64,000 bases of DNA, taken from NCBI GenBank assembly GCA_002118135.1, contig BDIU01000156.1:132231-196230 (forward strand). Reading direction: 5' to 3'. This DNA comes from Trebouxia sp. TZW2008 (lineage: Eukaryota > Chlorophyta > Trebouxiophyceae > Trebouxiales > Trebouxiaceae). Under the pieces are notes generated by a model, which saw nothing but the letters and a program-made list of their open reading frames with translations, ran no database searches and was not told where the DNA came from. Each line of letters begins with the position of its first letter. Within the stretch, counting starts at the first letter, position 1. Shown here piece by piece: positions 34,135 through 44,562 of the stretch. A program made the translations under genes and the position numbers.

Positions 34135-37100
34135 ATGAGCCGCAATGCCACAAAGGCAAGGCACCGCAAGAAAGTCCCTTCAGCCAGCGCAGCAGAGGCT
34201 AGAGGGGTGAGGTTAATCGAGCTGCACATCCCACCACCAGCGCTGACCAGCTGAGCTCAACCGCTGCTGACGTCCAGAAATCTGACAATATTCAGCCTGC
34301 CAGCTTGCTTCAAGCTTGCAAGCTCCTTGGCCACATTACCATCAACTTCTGTAAGGTCTGCATATATGTCACTTCAGCTGATGACAGCCCAGCCACTCTT
34401 GTGCAGGGTTCATTGGGCTTTCCAGAAGTAGATCCTGATGCCTTTGTGCATTGGAGCAGCCAAGGCTCAGAAGCTACTTCCAGCCTTCAAAGTCCGCCAC
34501 TCAACGACAACACCTCACCACCCGCCATCATCAGCAGCACATCCCATCAAAGCGCCAGCTTTCAAAGCGTCAACCAGCCAAGCAGTAGCTACAGGCAGGC
34601 AGGGCAACACAGCACAGGCAGCTTAATTTGGGAGTCAGCCGGCATGATGCCTCGCTTGAAGCTACCAGTTCTCCCCAACAGGGAACAAGGACCCCCCCCT
34701 AGACCCCCCGCCCCTTTCCCTGGGGTCCCCCCTGACATGCCCAGTGGGCCTAGCATTGCCACAGCCAGGTACAGCTTCTTCCCAACAGGAGATTAGCAAA
34801 GTTGGGTCACTTCTGATGTGAAGACACTACAATTTGGAAAACAATCACTGCTTTATACCTACAGCGGTATCTGAGTAAGGAAATCTTGCTATGAGGACAA
34901 TCTTGTTGGTAACCAGTGCAGTCGTCATATGTGCAAATCACTGTAGTTCTACACTTGAAAGTGAGCCCCGTAAGCTACACGAGCTGTATTAGGGCACCTT
35001 CAACATGGTATATATTCCCTCTTACTGGGCAGAGACTTTGGCGTTGTTCACTCCAAACATCCAAACATTGGAGTCATCCAACGTGTGCAAATGCATCTGT
35101 TCCAACTGTCACAGACCAAGATGACTGTTGTGGCTTTGGAACGGGAAGCTGTCTGCAGGGTCAAGCACCCTCTCAGCTCCACCGAGTCAGTGGCTCTAAG
35201 TCAGCTGAGAGCTGAGTTGAGTGCCGTGTTTGCTGAGGCCAACAGCGAGCCAACTATCTTCATTTGAATTAGATGACTGTTACAACCACAATTTGAACCG
35301 TGAGCTGTCTGCAGGGTCAAGCACCCTCTCAGCTCCACTGAGTCAGCGGCTCTGACTCAGCTGAGAGCTGAGCTGAGTGCGCTGTTTGCTGAGGCCAACA
35401 GCGGGCCAGATCTCTCCTTAGTGCCCCTGCCCAGACAGCTCAATCAAGCTTCAACGGCACCTCAGGTTTTGCCTCAAACTGCAATTTGCACTATGTCATC
35501 CTTTTCCTATTCATTTTGTCCTGTTTTGATGCTTGATGTTGCCTTGCATGGCACCTGATGTTGCATTGCATTGCACCAAGCTCTCTCCATGGTGCCCTTG
35601 CCTAGACAGCTCAGTCAAGCTTTCAACGCACAGGTCTGCTTTCACCAACACTGAAACAAGATGTTTGCTAGTAGATCATGTTGCTATCCACTTTGTCTCC
35701 TCAGCATGTGACAAACCATGCATCATCTACATATTTCCTGCTTGCGCGCAATGCGCTTTTCACCCAATGGGCAAAGCCTCTGCTCTCGTTTCCCCGCGCT
35801 TTGGTTACTTGCCCCTGCTGTGTATCAATGCGTTGAATCGAAGGTACTCAAGATCACTTTGTGTCATTCCTGGCGCCACAGTGTTGTGTCAACTCCCCAT
35901 GCACAGCTGCAAAAGCCTGCCTGGCATGTCAAGCTTTTCATGTTTTGAGCGTAACTCAACCATGCTGAGGTGTGTACAAATGACCAGACTGGATTGGACT
36001 GGACTATTCTAGGCGGACTGAAGGTGGGATTGAACTGAACTGAGTTGGTCTAAAATGACCTGAACTGAGCTGCACTACAGTGAACTCAGTCAAATGAAAC
36101 TTGGTCGCACAGCAGGTGGACAAGAACGCTGTCAAGGTCACCAGAGCAAACAGGCTACAGCCACGAGCAACAGCATCGCGCAAAGACACCAAGCGCCGTC
36201 ACACAGCTGATGCAGCTTTGCCTAGCGCAGCAAATGCACGCAGACCTGCACAGCCCAGATCTGCTGTTGCACCTGTGACTGCAGCTACTGCCCTTCGTCA
36301 GCAGGGCATGACTCATCCAGCTGTCACGCACCAGGCGCTGATTCAGCACGTGCTTAGTCAGCAGGCGCTGAGTCAGGAAGCTGGCACTCAGCAGGGGCTA
36401 GCCCAGCAGGGCGTCAGTCAGCATGGGATGAGTCAGCAGGGCATCAGTCAGTGTCTCATGTCTCCAAGGAAGTTTCAGAGTCCAAATGCGACAGCTTCTG
36501 GGGCACTTGCTGACACAGGGGCACTTGCTGCCCTCCAGCCCTGCCCTAAGAGCAAGAAGTATAGCAGGTCCAGCAGCTGGGCTGCAGGGGGGAGCTCAAC
36601 GCGGCTTGGGGTCACCCAGAACAGCGCCACATCTACCAGTTACAGCAGGTACAGTGCTAGAAGACCTACCGAGCAGCCTAGGTGAACCAATGTGACCATG
36701 GGCATATGCTTCTTGAGACCGTTCGCACTTTTTGCACACCTGATTGTCTCAGGTCAGTGGAGTTTCAGGTCCTTTAGATTTGGTCAATGTAGCACTGATC
36801 ACTGGAAATCAATTGTTTAAGACGTGCACTGCAGCATTTGCTGACAATCAGCCCTGTGTCTACATGGGCAATGCTGAGAATGAGTGGTGTAATTTGTGGC
36901 CATGCCATACCAGCAGACATCCAGTCCAGTATATTACCAGACATCACACCCACCACATACTTTGTAGCGCACAACAAACAAGCGTCTGAGAGCATGCATC
37001 ATCGGGTTGTAGAGTACATTGTGACCTGTGCAATGTGTTGGGACCAATACACAGCCCGTAGTGAGTCAAATTTCCAGATGACTATACACCAGTGAATCAC

Positions 37101-40100
37101 CATACTCTCCACTTCAGTGATTGATACTCTTGAGTACTTGCGTATTGCACATTACGTATTGGCGCAGACGTCTTGCGTCCTTTGTAAATTGCACTGCATC
37201 GCAGTGATCCATACGCTCAAATACTTCGTATTGGGTATTACGCATTGGGTATTTCGTATTACGTATGGTGATTCACTGCTATACACTGAAGTTGAGAGCA
37301 TCGCAAATCACTGATCTCATTTTTGTTCCTGTTGTGCAGGAGTTCAGCAGGGACAGCAAGCAGCTCAACAAACCTCAGCTTCAGCTGTGACTTTGAGGGT
37401 GGCAATATTGACTTTGCTAAGGCAGCCGACAATGGCTTGGAGTTTGACATCAATGTGCGACAGGATACGTACGGCCCAAAGCACAGATTGTGGTTCCACT
37501 TTCAGATGCGCGGCGGCTTGCAAGGTTTGTCAAACATGACAGTATAGTGGTTTCTTGATGTAATGACTGCTTTGGTCATCAAAGAAAACTGTATATGCAT
37601 CGAATTGTCCTTGCTAACAGGCACAAGTGCACTGATTCTGGAGCAATTGTTTCCTAGTTGCATTGTCCTTTCATTGACAATGCCACTGAGTGACCTTGTA
37701 AGGACGACTTACTGTGTGTTGCCCATTCTAGCTTAGGTACTGGGTCTATGTTGCCCAAGAAGGGGTGATGAGCATCCTGACTACATCATCAGGAAGTTGA
37801 TTTGTCTCACTTGAGCTTGACAAGCCAATATTTCAGCATTGCAACTATACAGGACTGTCTCATCTCTGATACTGCTGGCAATGCTGTCAGTGCTGTAGAG
37901 ATCCCGTGGTGCAACTGCAATGGTTTGAAGGGACCTTCCACAAGTGTGTGCAGGTTCAAAGGTGATACTGAACTTTGTGAACTTCAGCAAAGTTCGGGCT
38001 CTGTACAGGCATGGCATGACCCCTCTGGTGTGTGGCCCCACTCACCCCAATTGGGCCTGCCTCAACCCCTCCGACTGCTAGATCTTTTAAAATTCTGGCA
38101 AGGCCTAGGCGCTGTGCCGAAAACATTCAGCCTGTTTGCAGGGCAGGAAGTGGTGCTGAATTATGTCAACTTCAGCCAAGCGTGGACACTGTGCCGGCAT
38201 GGCATGAGCCCCCTGTTGCGTAGCCCCACCCACCCTCACTGGGCCTGCCTCAACCAGACCAACCGCTAGTTCTTTCCAATTCAGGCTTGGCACTGTACTC
38301 AAACGCTTCACCATGTTTGCAGGGCAAAAGGTGGTGCTGAACTTTGTGAATTTCAGCAAAGCACGGGCTCTGTATAGGCATGGCATGACCCCCCTGGTGC
38401 GCAGCCCCACTCACCCCAATTGGGCCCGTCTCAATCCCTCCAACTGCTTCTACTACAAGAGCCCTCGCCACCGCACCAGCAATGTGCTGTCAGTACTGTT
38501 CACCATTGACAGGTGATCATCTACTATGCTGCTCTACTGTGCACCTGTTCACCATTGACAGATGATCAATTTACTGCGCTGCCGGTGAATTGTCAGTAGA
38601 GTGCTGTTGGTGCTTTTCACCTTTGACAGGTGATGATCTACTGTGCTGCTCTACAGTGAACCTAATCAACACTGATAGCTGATCAATGTACCGCACTGCT
38701 GGCAAAGCACCAGCAATGCGCTGTCGATGCTTTTGATAATTGACAGATGACCATCTGCTATGTTGCTGTTCACCATTGACAGGTGACCGTCTACTGTGAC
38801 GCTTCTACTACAAGAGTACTCACCACAGTATGCAATGTACAGTCAGCGTTGCTCATCATTGACAGATGCAAGCTACATCATTGCCAGCATAACAGCTGAA
38901 GACAAAGGCGCACTGATTGCTCCTGCTGGTAATCAACCTGATTGCATGCGAGTTGACCCATCCGATAGCTGCTCAAACCTTGACAGGACATCATCTATTG
39001 GCATAGCTGCTCAAACCTTGACAGGACATCATCTATCGGCATAGCTGCTCAAACCTTGACAGGACATCATCTATTGGCATAGCTACTCGCAGCTGCAATT
39101 GGTGGCTGCTGACATGCTTGAGGTGCTGTCTGCTGCGAGAATTTCTACACTCAGCGTCGTGTTACATTTGTGATTGCAGGGCAGATGAGGTGTATGAGTT
39201 TGCCTACACTTACCCTTACAGCTACACCCAGCTGCAACGGCGGCTGCTGACTTGGGAGAGGCAGCGATTGCTGCACATGCTTGCAGGACAACCTGATTGT
39301 GAGATGCAGCTACAGCAATGGCTGCCCATATCAAGAAGCCTGTATCAAACTTTGTTGATTGTGCTTGCAGGGCACATGAGGTATATGAGTTTGCCTACAC
39401 CTACCCCTACAGCTACACAAAGCTGCAGCGGTGGCTGCTGACCTGGCGAGGCAGCAGCTGCCGTACATGCAATCCTGCAGCCACCAGTTTTTTTACACTG
39501 AGCGATGCTTACATCCTGTATGCAGGGCAAATGAGGTGTACGAGTTCGCCTACACATACCCTTACAGCTACACACAGCTGCAGCGGTGGCTGCTGACTTG
39601 GGAGAGGCAGCAGCTGCCGTACATGCGCCGCTCCCTGCTGTGCAGAACCCCGCAGCATAAGAGAGTGGATGTGCTCATCATTGAGGACCTCTTCACAGAT
39701 GTAGGTCAGTCAGCTTTGACGTTCCAGTTTGCTGAACAGTTACACATGATATGCCCAGTGTCTAATATCTGTCCATGCACATAGGTCATGTAGCTTGAGT
39801 GTTGCAGTAGCACCCTGAGAATTTTGCAGAAGAGAGTGGATGTGCTCGTCATTGAGGGCCTCTCCACAGATGTAGATCAGTCAGCTACGATGCTGAACAG
39901 TTGTGCCCTCCTGATCATTGACATCTTGTTCTTTCTTGTTTGCTTACAATACTTCTTGACTCTGAAGCTGGTCTACACAGATGTGAGGGCCCTTAAACAG
40001 TGTAGCTCAGTCAGCTATCGTGTTTCACCCTTCTGGGCACTTGCGTAAGACAGTGGATGTGCTCATTACTGAGGACCTTTACAGATGTGCAACATTCAGC

Positions 40101-42925
40101 TGACATGCTTCAGAAGAACCATGACGAGTTGCAATTTCTTGCCCTTGATACTGACCTATTGATGCCCAAGCAAAGCACGATGTGCTGCGGACAGGTCAGG
40201 TGAGGCCTGTCATCTTTGTGACGGCGAGGGTGCACCCTGGGGAGACCCCAGCGTCCTTTGTGGTCCAGGGTCTGTTGGCCTGGCTGCTCAGCACCAATAC
40301 CCAGGCTGTGCAGCTGCGCCAGGCTGCCACAATTGTGGTGATACCCATGCTCAATCCTGACGGCGTCTTTCTGGGCAATTATAGGTAGGCAGCGGATGTG
40401 CATTGATCTGTATCTGCACTTGCATGTGGCCATGACCAGATGGTGTCTTCCTACGCAAAAGTATTCAAAATTTGAAAGATGCGTGTAGGCGCAGAGATGT
40501 GCAGTGCATTGGGTTGACACATGTTTCAAGCAGTCTTCTGTTCATGCAGCTGCTACTTGAATGAAGAGTCATCATGCCAACAATAGCTGATGCCGCAATG
40601 ATGCGCATCATCTTGCAACAAGTGTCTGCCAGATGTCCCCATCTGTGCAAAGTCCATGCGTTGCTGCGCTCCTCTGTACATCAACCAATGGGGGCTTGGA
40701 TAAGTTGATAACCTAGCTGCCTTCACACAGGGCTGCTGGTGGTGGCGGTGGAGAACAGATATAGCTGTAGAAGGTCCTTGGGTTGCTTGAGAGTTCTGCT
40801 TACCTTACTTTCACCTTTGCTTTTGCAGGACTGATGCAGGAGGGCAAGACCTTAACCGGCTGTGGGGCTGTGCCTCACCAGCCCTGGAGCCTGCCCTGTA
40901 CTACACACTACAGCTGATGCACAGGTGACAGGTCTGGCCGAACCCTGCCAATGTGTTGTGTGTCGCGCTATACTTCTGAATACCATCTACATCTTTGGCA
41001 GCTGTATAATTGCATGCTGATGTTTGATGCATGATAATGAATAATTATGAAATTTGATGAAAATACTGTGAAATGTTGATCAAAATTGCATAGCTTTACT
41101 GCTGTTTCAGCCAACGACACTGCCCTCCATAGGATTCAGGCAATGCAATGTAGGTGTCATGCATAAGCAGTCTGTAGAGGACTGTGTATGAGGGATTGCA
41201 TGCAGTGCAGACATGTTGGCATGGCGGCAAGGTTTGGTATGCGACTGTATCTTGCGCAATTTTGCAACTGGCTGCCATCATATGTGTAGCTTCCAAATTT
41301 GCATATAGACAAGTCTTCTGAAACTGCTGCAGGTATGAAGAAGACCCAGGGTATCAGCTGGACATGTTTGTGGACATTCATGGTCACTCAGCCAGCCGCT
41401 GTGGCTTCCTGTTTTGCAACCCCCCTTCCGACCCCTCCCCCTCCCCCTCAGACTTGCAACGCATCAATAGGCTTCCAGAGCTGCTGAAAGGCAACATGCC
41501 TGGCTTCTCTCTGGCTGCCACTCGCTATGACGAAGATGCACGCAAGATCGGTTGTGCCCGCAGAGTTGTAGGTAACAACTGCTCTTCTTCACCACAAGAA
41601 CATAACTGCAATTTGACACTTTCTAGCACACAAACCAGGTGTGTGTTGCGCAGGTTATGTCTTTCCAGGCCGTTCTTCTCACTGTGTGACAATGGAGACA
41701 AGGACTCTGCATGCCTGACATCTGTCAGCAGCTCAAAGTCTTGCGTGTCCTGGGGTTGTGGCACAATGCCGTGATCATCTGTATCAAATGCACAGTGGGC
41801 ATGCAAGTTTTGATTGCTGAATCAAGCTAGGTTTGGATTGCAATGTAAAGTGATGTTGTCAGCGTCTCTTCCTTTGGAAGTGACCAGGAGCAAGTATGCC
41901 GCTGCTCATCAGCCCAAATCATGCATTCTTGCCACAGGAAAGCTATTCATATCAGCGTAGCAGCATGTACAGAGACATTTAAGTTTCTCCCTGCTGCCTC
42001 TTTCTCTACCTGGCCAGCTGGCCTGCAAATGCTCTGGTTGTGTTGGCATGTTCACCTACATGTGCAGCCCTTGATATGAAGGCTGCACTGCAGGATCAAC
42101 GTTCAAGAATGCTCTGAGCTACACCCTGGAGATCTCAATGTTCAACATTCCTACCAATGCTGGCAAAAGTGCATCACCTCCAGGTGAGCTACAGGCAGCC
42201 TAGTGTGGTAAATGTGTTTGCTGTGAAGCCCATTGGTGACCGTGGCCGCTCTATACATGTCTACTGTTCATGAATGTTGGCTGATCTCTTTTGAAACCGT
42301 TGATTGCTCTGGCTGGGTGTGTTATTTAGTGGGTATTGAGGGTTTGAGGACTGATTGTTGTCTGCCATTCTTGACTTCTTGTTGAGCTTATCATGAACAA
42401 GTCTGACTGTTGGCACTAAGGCGCTTTTCCATGGCACACCACCAACAAAACCCTTTGTGCATGTGCACACTGTACCAATTTGGCGGTTGCAGGTGTATGC
42501 GTATCAGTAGAATTGCAGCATCAAGCTCTGCTGAAATGCATTTGGGCCAGCCTTTAGCATGATGGGCCTCTGTACCCTCCTTTTTCTGCATCATGCATGC
42601 AGCACCTCAGAGTCTGCATGCCAATGCTCACCAAGCGTATTTTGGATAAGTGGTTGCTGAGCAAAAGATGCTGTGTCGTGCCTTGCAAGTCTTGCATGGA
42701 ACGACACAGCATACAGCCACAAACAAACACTTCCGGAACTGCGTACTCAAGAGTAGCTGTTGTATGTGCACAGGCAAGCTCAGCAATTCAGTGTTGGGGA
42801 TCAGCGCCAGCAAAGATGAAGCAAATGCAGACTCTGGTTGTGATATTGAATTCTGCAATACACCTGAGGGATACCTGGAGATGGGCAAACAACTTGGTGT
42901 GGCATTTGCTGCTATCTATAGTTGA
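34135..42925 (+). CDS. M14 cytosolic carboxypeptidase (CCP/AGBL-like), copy 1
   Basis: CCPs remove C-terminal residues, chiefly glutamates, from tubulin and other proteins. Exons: 34135-34206, 34407-34768, 35315-35465, 36116-36648, 37340-37524, 38323-38512, 39526-39704, 40195-40384, 40829-40924, 41333-41571, 42094-42183 and 42774-42925. All are in phase, giving 812 residues. Residues 1-372 are low-complexity, with a Pro run and Ser-Gln-Gln repeats. The CCP N-domain follows (L-W-F-H-F-Q-M near 423; E-F-A-Y-T-Y-P-Y-S-Y). The catalytic part keeps R-V-H-P-G-E (zinc His and Glu, about 571-574), N-P-D-G, Q-D-L-N-R, D-I-H-G-H-S (zinc His) and S-Y-T-L-E (catalytic Glu). All key residues are present, so it should be active. 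The disordered N-terminal exons are assigned on phase alone. Confidence 0.85.
35120..35314 (+). pseudogene. Upstream copy of CCP1 exon 3
   Basis: About 35158-35262 reads V-K-H-P-L-S-S-T-E-S-V-A-L, almost the same as the start of the 35315-35465 exon and after the same 'ctgtctgcag' acceptor. It ends in a stop at 35265 instead of continuing to a donor. Confidence 0.75.
36649..37339. other. CCP1 intron 4
   Basis: No exon is supported. Near 37135-37270 there are short AT-rich repeats of the type 'cgtattgcacattacgtattgg'. The acceptor at 37339 is strong and in phase with the donor at 36649. Confidence 0.4.
37945..38322 (+). repeat. Two upstream copies of CCP1 exon 6, each ending in TAG
   Basis: Copies at about 37954-38082 and 38142-38269 follow good 'tgcag' acceptors. 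They read V-I-L-N-F-V-N-F-S and V-V-L-N-Y-V-N-F-S, then R-H-G-M and P-T-H-P as in the true exon at 38323-38512. Both stop with TAG at exactly the point where the real exon goes on to F-Y-Y-K. Neither has a donor. They could be skipped relics or poison exons. Confidence 0.85.
38500..39120 (+). repeat. Array of exon-6 ends with 'ttgacag' donors
   Basis: The end of CCP1 exon 6 ('ttcaccattgacag|gtgatcatctac') recurs more than six times in diverged form, for instance near 38560, 38625 and 38775. A tidier 38-bp run ('cttgacaggacatcatctat') of about three copies lies at about 38980-39085. Some copies keep a GT after the 'gacag'. They lie wholly downstream of the real exon. Confidence 0.75.
39165..39525 (+). 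repeat. Two upstream copies of the E-F-A-Y-T-Y-P-Y-S-Y exon
   Basis: Copies at about 39179-39285 and 39370-39470 carry the acceptor and first 30 or so codons of the true exon at 39526-39704. The first stays in frame for about 35 codons and then diverges. The second has a frameshift (T-W-R-G-S-S in place of T-W-E-R-Q-Q). Neither has the exon's second half or donor. Confidence 0.85.
39705..40194 (+). repeat. Downstream copies of the D-V-L-I-I-E-D-L exon end
   Basis: About 39828-39885 reads K-R-V-D-V-L-V-I-E-G-L-S-T-D-V and about 40048-40085 reads K-T-V-D-V-L-I-T-E-D-L-Y. Both repeat the end of the preceding exon, together with downstream intron sequence ('cagtcagct'). Confidence 0.7.
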
Positions 42926-43485
42926 GGGCTGCCTTATATACCTCTAAGCCCAAGCTTTGCGAATCCTTGATTGGTCAAGCTTGCTGCGTTCAGTACAAGT
43001 TGCTTTGCCATGTTTCGCAATTGACAGTGAGTGGTTTCAGCAGCAAGAGCGCCTGCTTCTGCTTGATATGTCATCGCAAGGAGCTGTGCAGGGATCTGCT
43101 TCCGCATCGACTGTTTGAACATGTTTCCTGTTGCTTTTGACTAAGTGCATGTTGGCAACAAGTTGACAGTCTTTGCAGCTGACTTTGGTCTTGTCTGCAA
43201 GCAGTGTGGTTGACAATGATATGCATCTCAGTAGGACTGGTGCTGTCCCAAGAGAAGGCTCATGATTTCTTGATAAGATGAGCTGCTCATCTGAGGACCT
43301 CTGTATAGTACATGTGTGAATCCTGATGTCGTTCAGCAAATACAAACTCAAGCAGTGACTGCTGCATCCAGTAGTCACAGCCTGGTCTCGGTGCGATCTG
43401 ACGCTGTTTTCCAGAAAAAGCTTTCCAGCAATTTCAGGCGCGTGAACTGAAGCATGTAAGAAGACCGTAGGTCAACATCCGGTCG
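42926..43485. other. Spacer between the two carboxypeptidase genes
   Basis: No supported exon. CpG content rises sharply near 43440, as at other gene starts here. Confidence 0.35.
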
Positions 43486-43698
43486 ATGAGGGCGTCAGGC
43501 ACATCGCGGGGCTCATGCAACGTACTTTTCCTACGACGATCTCGCGATCTTTCTGGACAATACTTCGGGCGGACCCGCAGCTCCGGCCTCGCAATCCTTC
43601 AGGCATACTTCGTCCCACCATTTCTGGAGTCTGCATATCCGGAAGCCCCGCTTGCACTGTCAAAGAGACTTGGGTCTGTTACAGACAACTTGCAAAAG
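43486..43698 (+). CDS. Candidate first exon of the second carboxypeptidase gene
   Basis: A CpG-rich block with an ATG at 43486 reads 71 codons to a donor (AAAAG|GTGATC). All three forward frames are nearly open, as often in CpG-rich first exons. The frame from 43486 ends in phase 0, while the first certain CCP2 exon (44563) needs phase 2. Either another exon intervenes or a different frame is used. A second open stretch with coding character lies at 43715-43924 (V-S-V-I-E-E-E-F-T-M-P). No family is recognised. Confidence 0.35.
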
Positions 43699-44562
43699 GT
43701 GATCAGTAAGAAGTATGTTTGCCTACGACATAGCATCAAGCGTCAAGAAAACAGCAGCACAAGGTGTAGACTTGGTTTCAGTGATTGAAGAGGAATTTAC
43801 TATGCCTCAACAGCACACTGTGCTTGGAATCCCAGTCTTGCAAAGATTAATACAGTTCATTGACCCTGTCAGAAAGCAAGCTGCAATATGTCCTGGTCAG
43901 CAAGCTGTGCAGCTGACAGTATGAGACGCTTGCGCTATGCTTGCACATACAAATGCACAAGACCAACAAATTGCAACACAACGCAACTGGTCTGTACAAC
44001 ACTTGACGAGACTATCACTCTGCACTGACTCAGTATCAAGTAGCTGTAAATACATCAACCTCTCAAAGTTTCAGTAACTGCCAGTACGGGTATCTGATAC
44101 TCACCTCAAGGCACATTTTGGCTGAATTGCATGTTTTCGGTATTGCAAGCTCATGCGTTCATCAGTGTAGGTTCTTGCGGGCAGCATCATGCGCACGACA
44201 GGTTGATGCAAGGCCAGATCCTGCACACCAGGTTTGTTGTCTGCATAACATGGAAGTCTAGCTTTGTGCATTGAGCACAACTTGCTTCAGCACTTTGCTC
44301 CATAAACAGCGTTTCACATAGAGCGCCAAGCGCGGTCATGTGCTTCCGTATTTCTTGACCGCACCATGACTCTGTTTGCTGCACATGTTTTCCTGGTTCA
44401 CGGCAGCACTGCATAATTCAACATGCTCATGACGGCTTAAGAACTGCTTCAAGCTGAGGCCCTTGCTTGGATAGCCTCTTCGCAATGTATCCCACGTGAA
44501 ATGCAGCGCTGCAAGATCAACGCTACAGCAGCATTATCAGCACAAGGATTCTGCTGTTGCAG

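Noticed and set aside
34135..36685. Separate disordered-protein gene before the carboxypeptidase
   Set aside because: The stop at 36685 lies past a good donor at 36649 whose phase fits the carboxypeptidase exon at 37340 exactly, so one gene is simpler.
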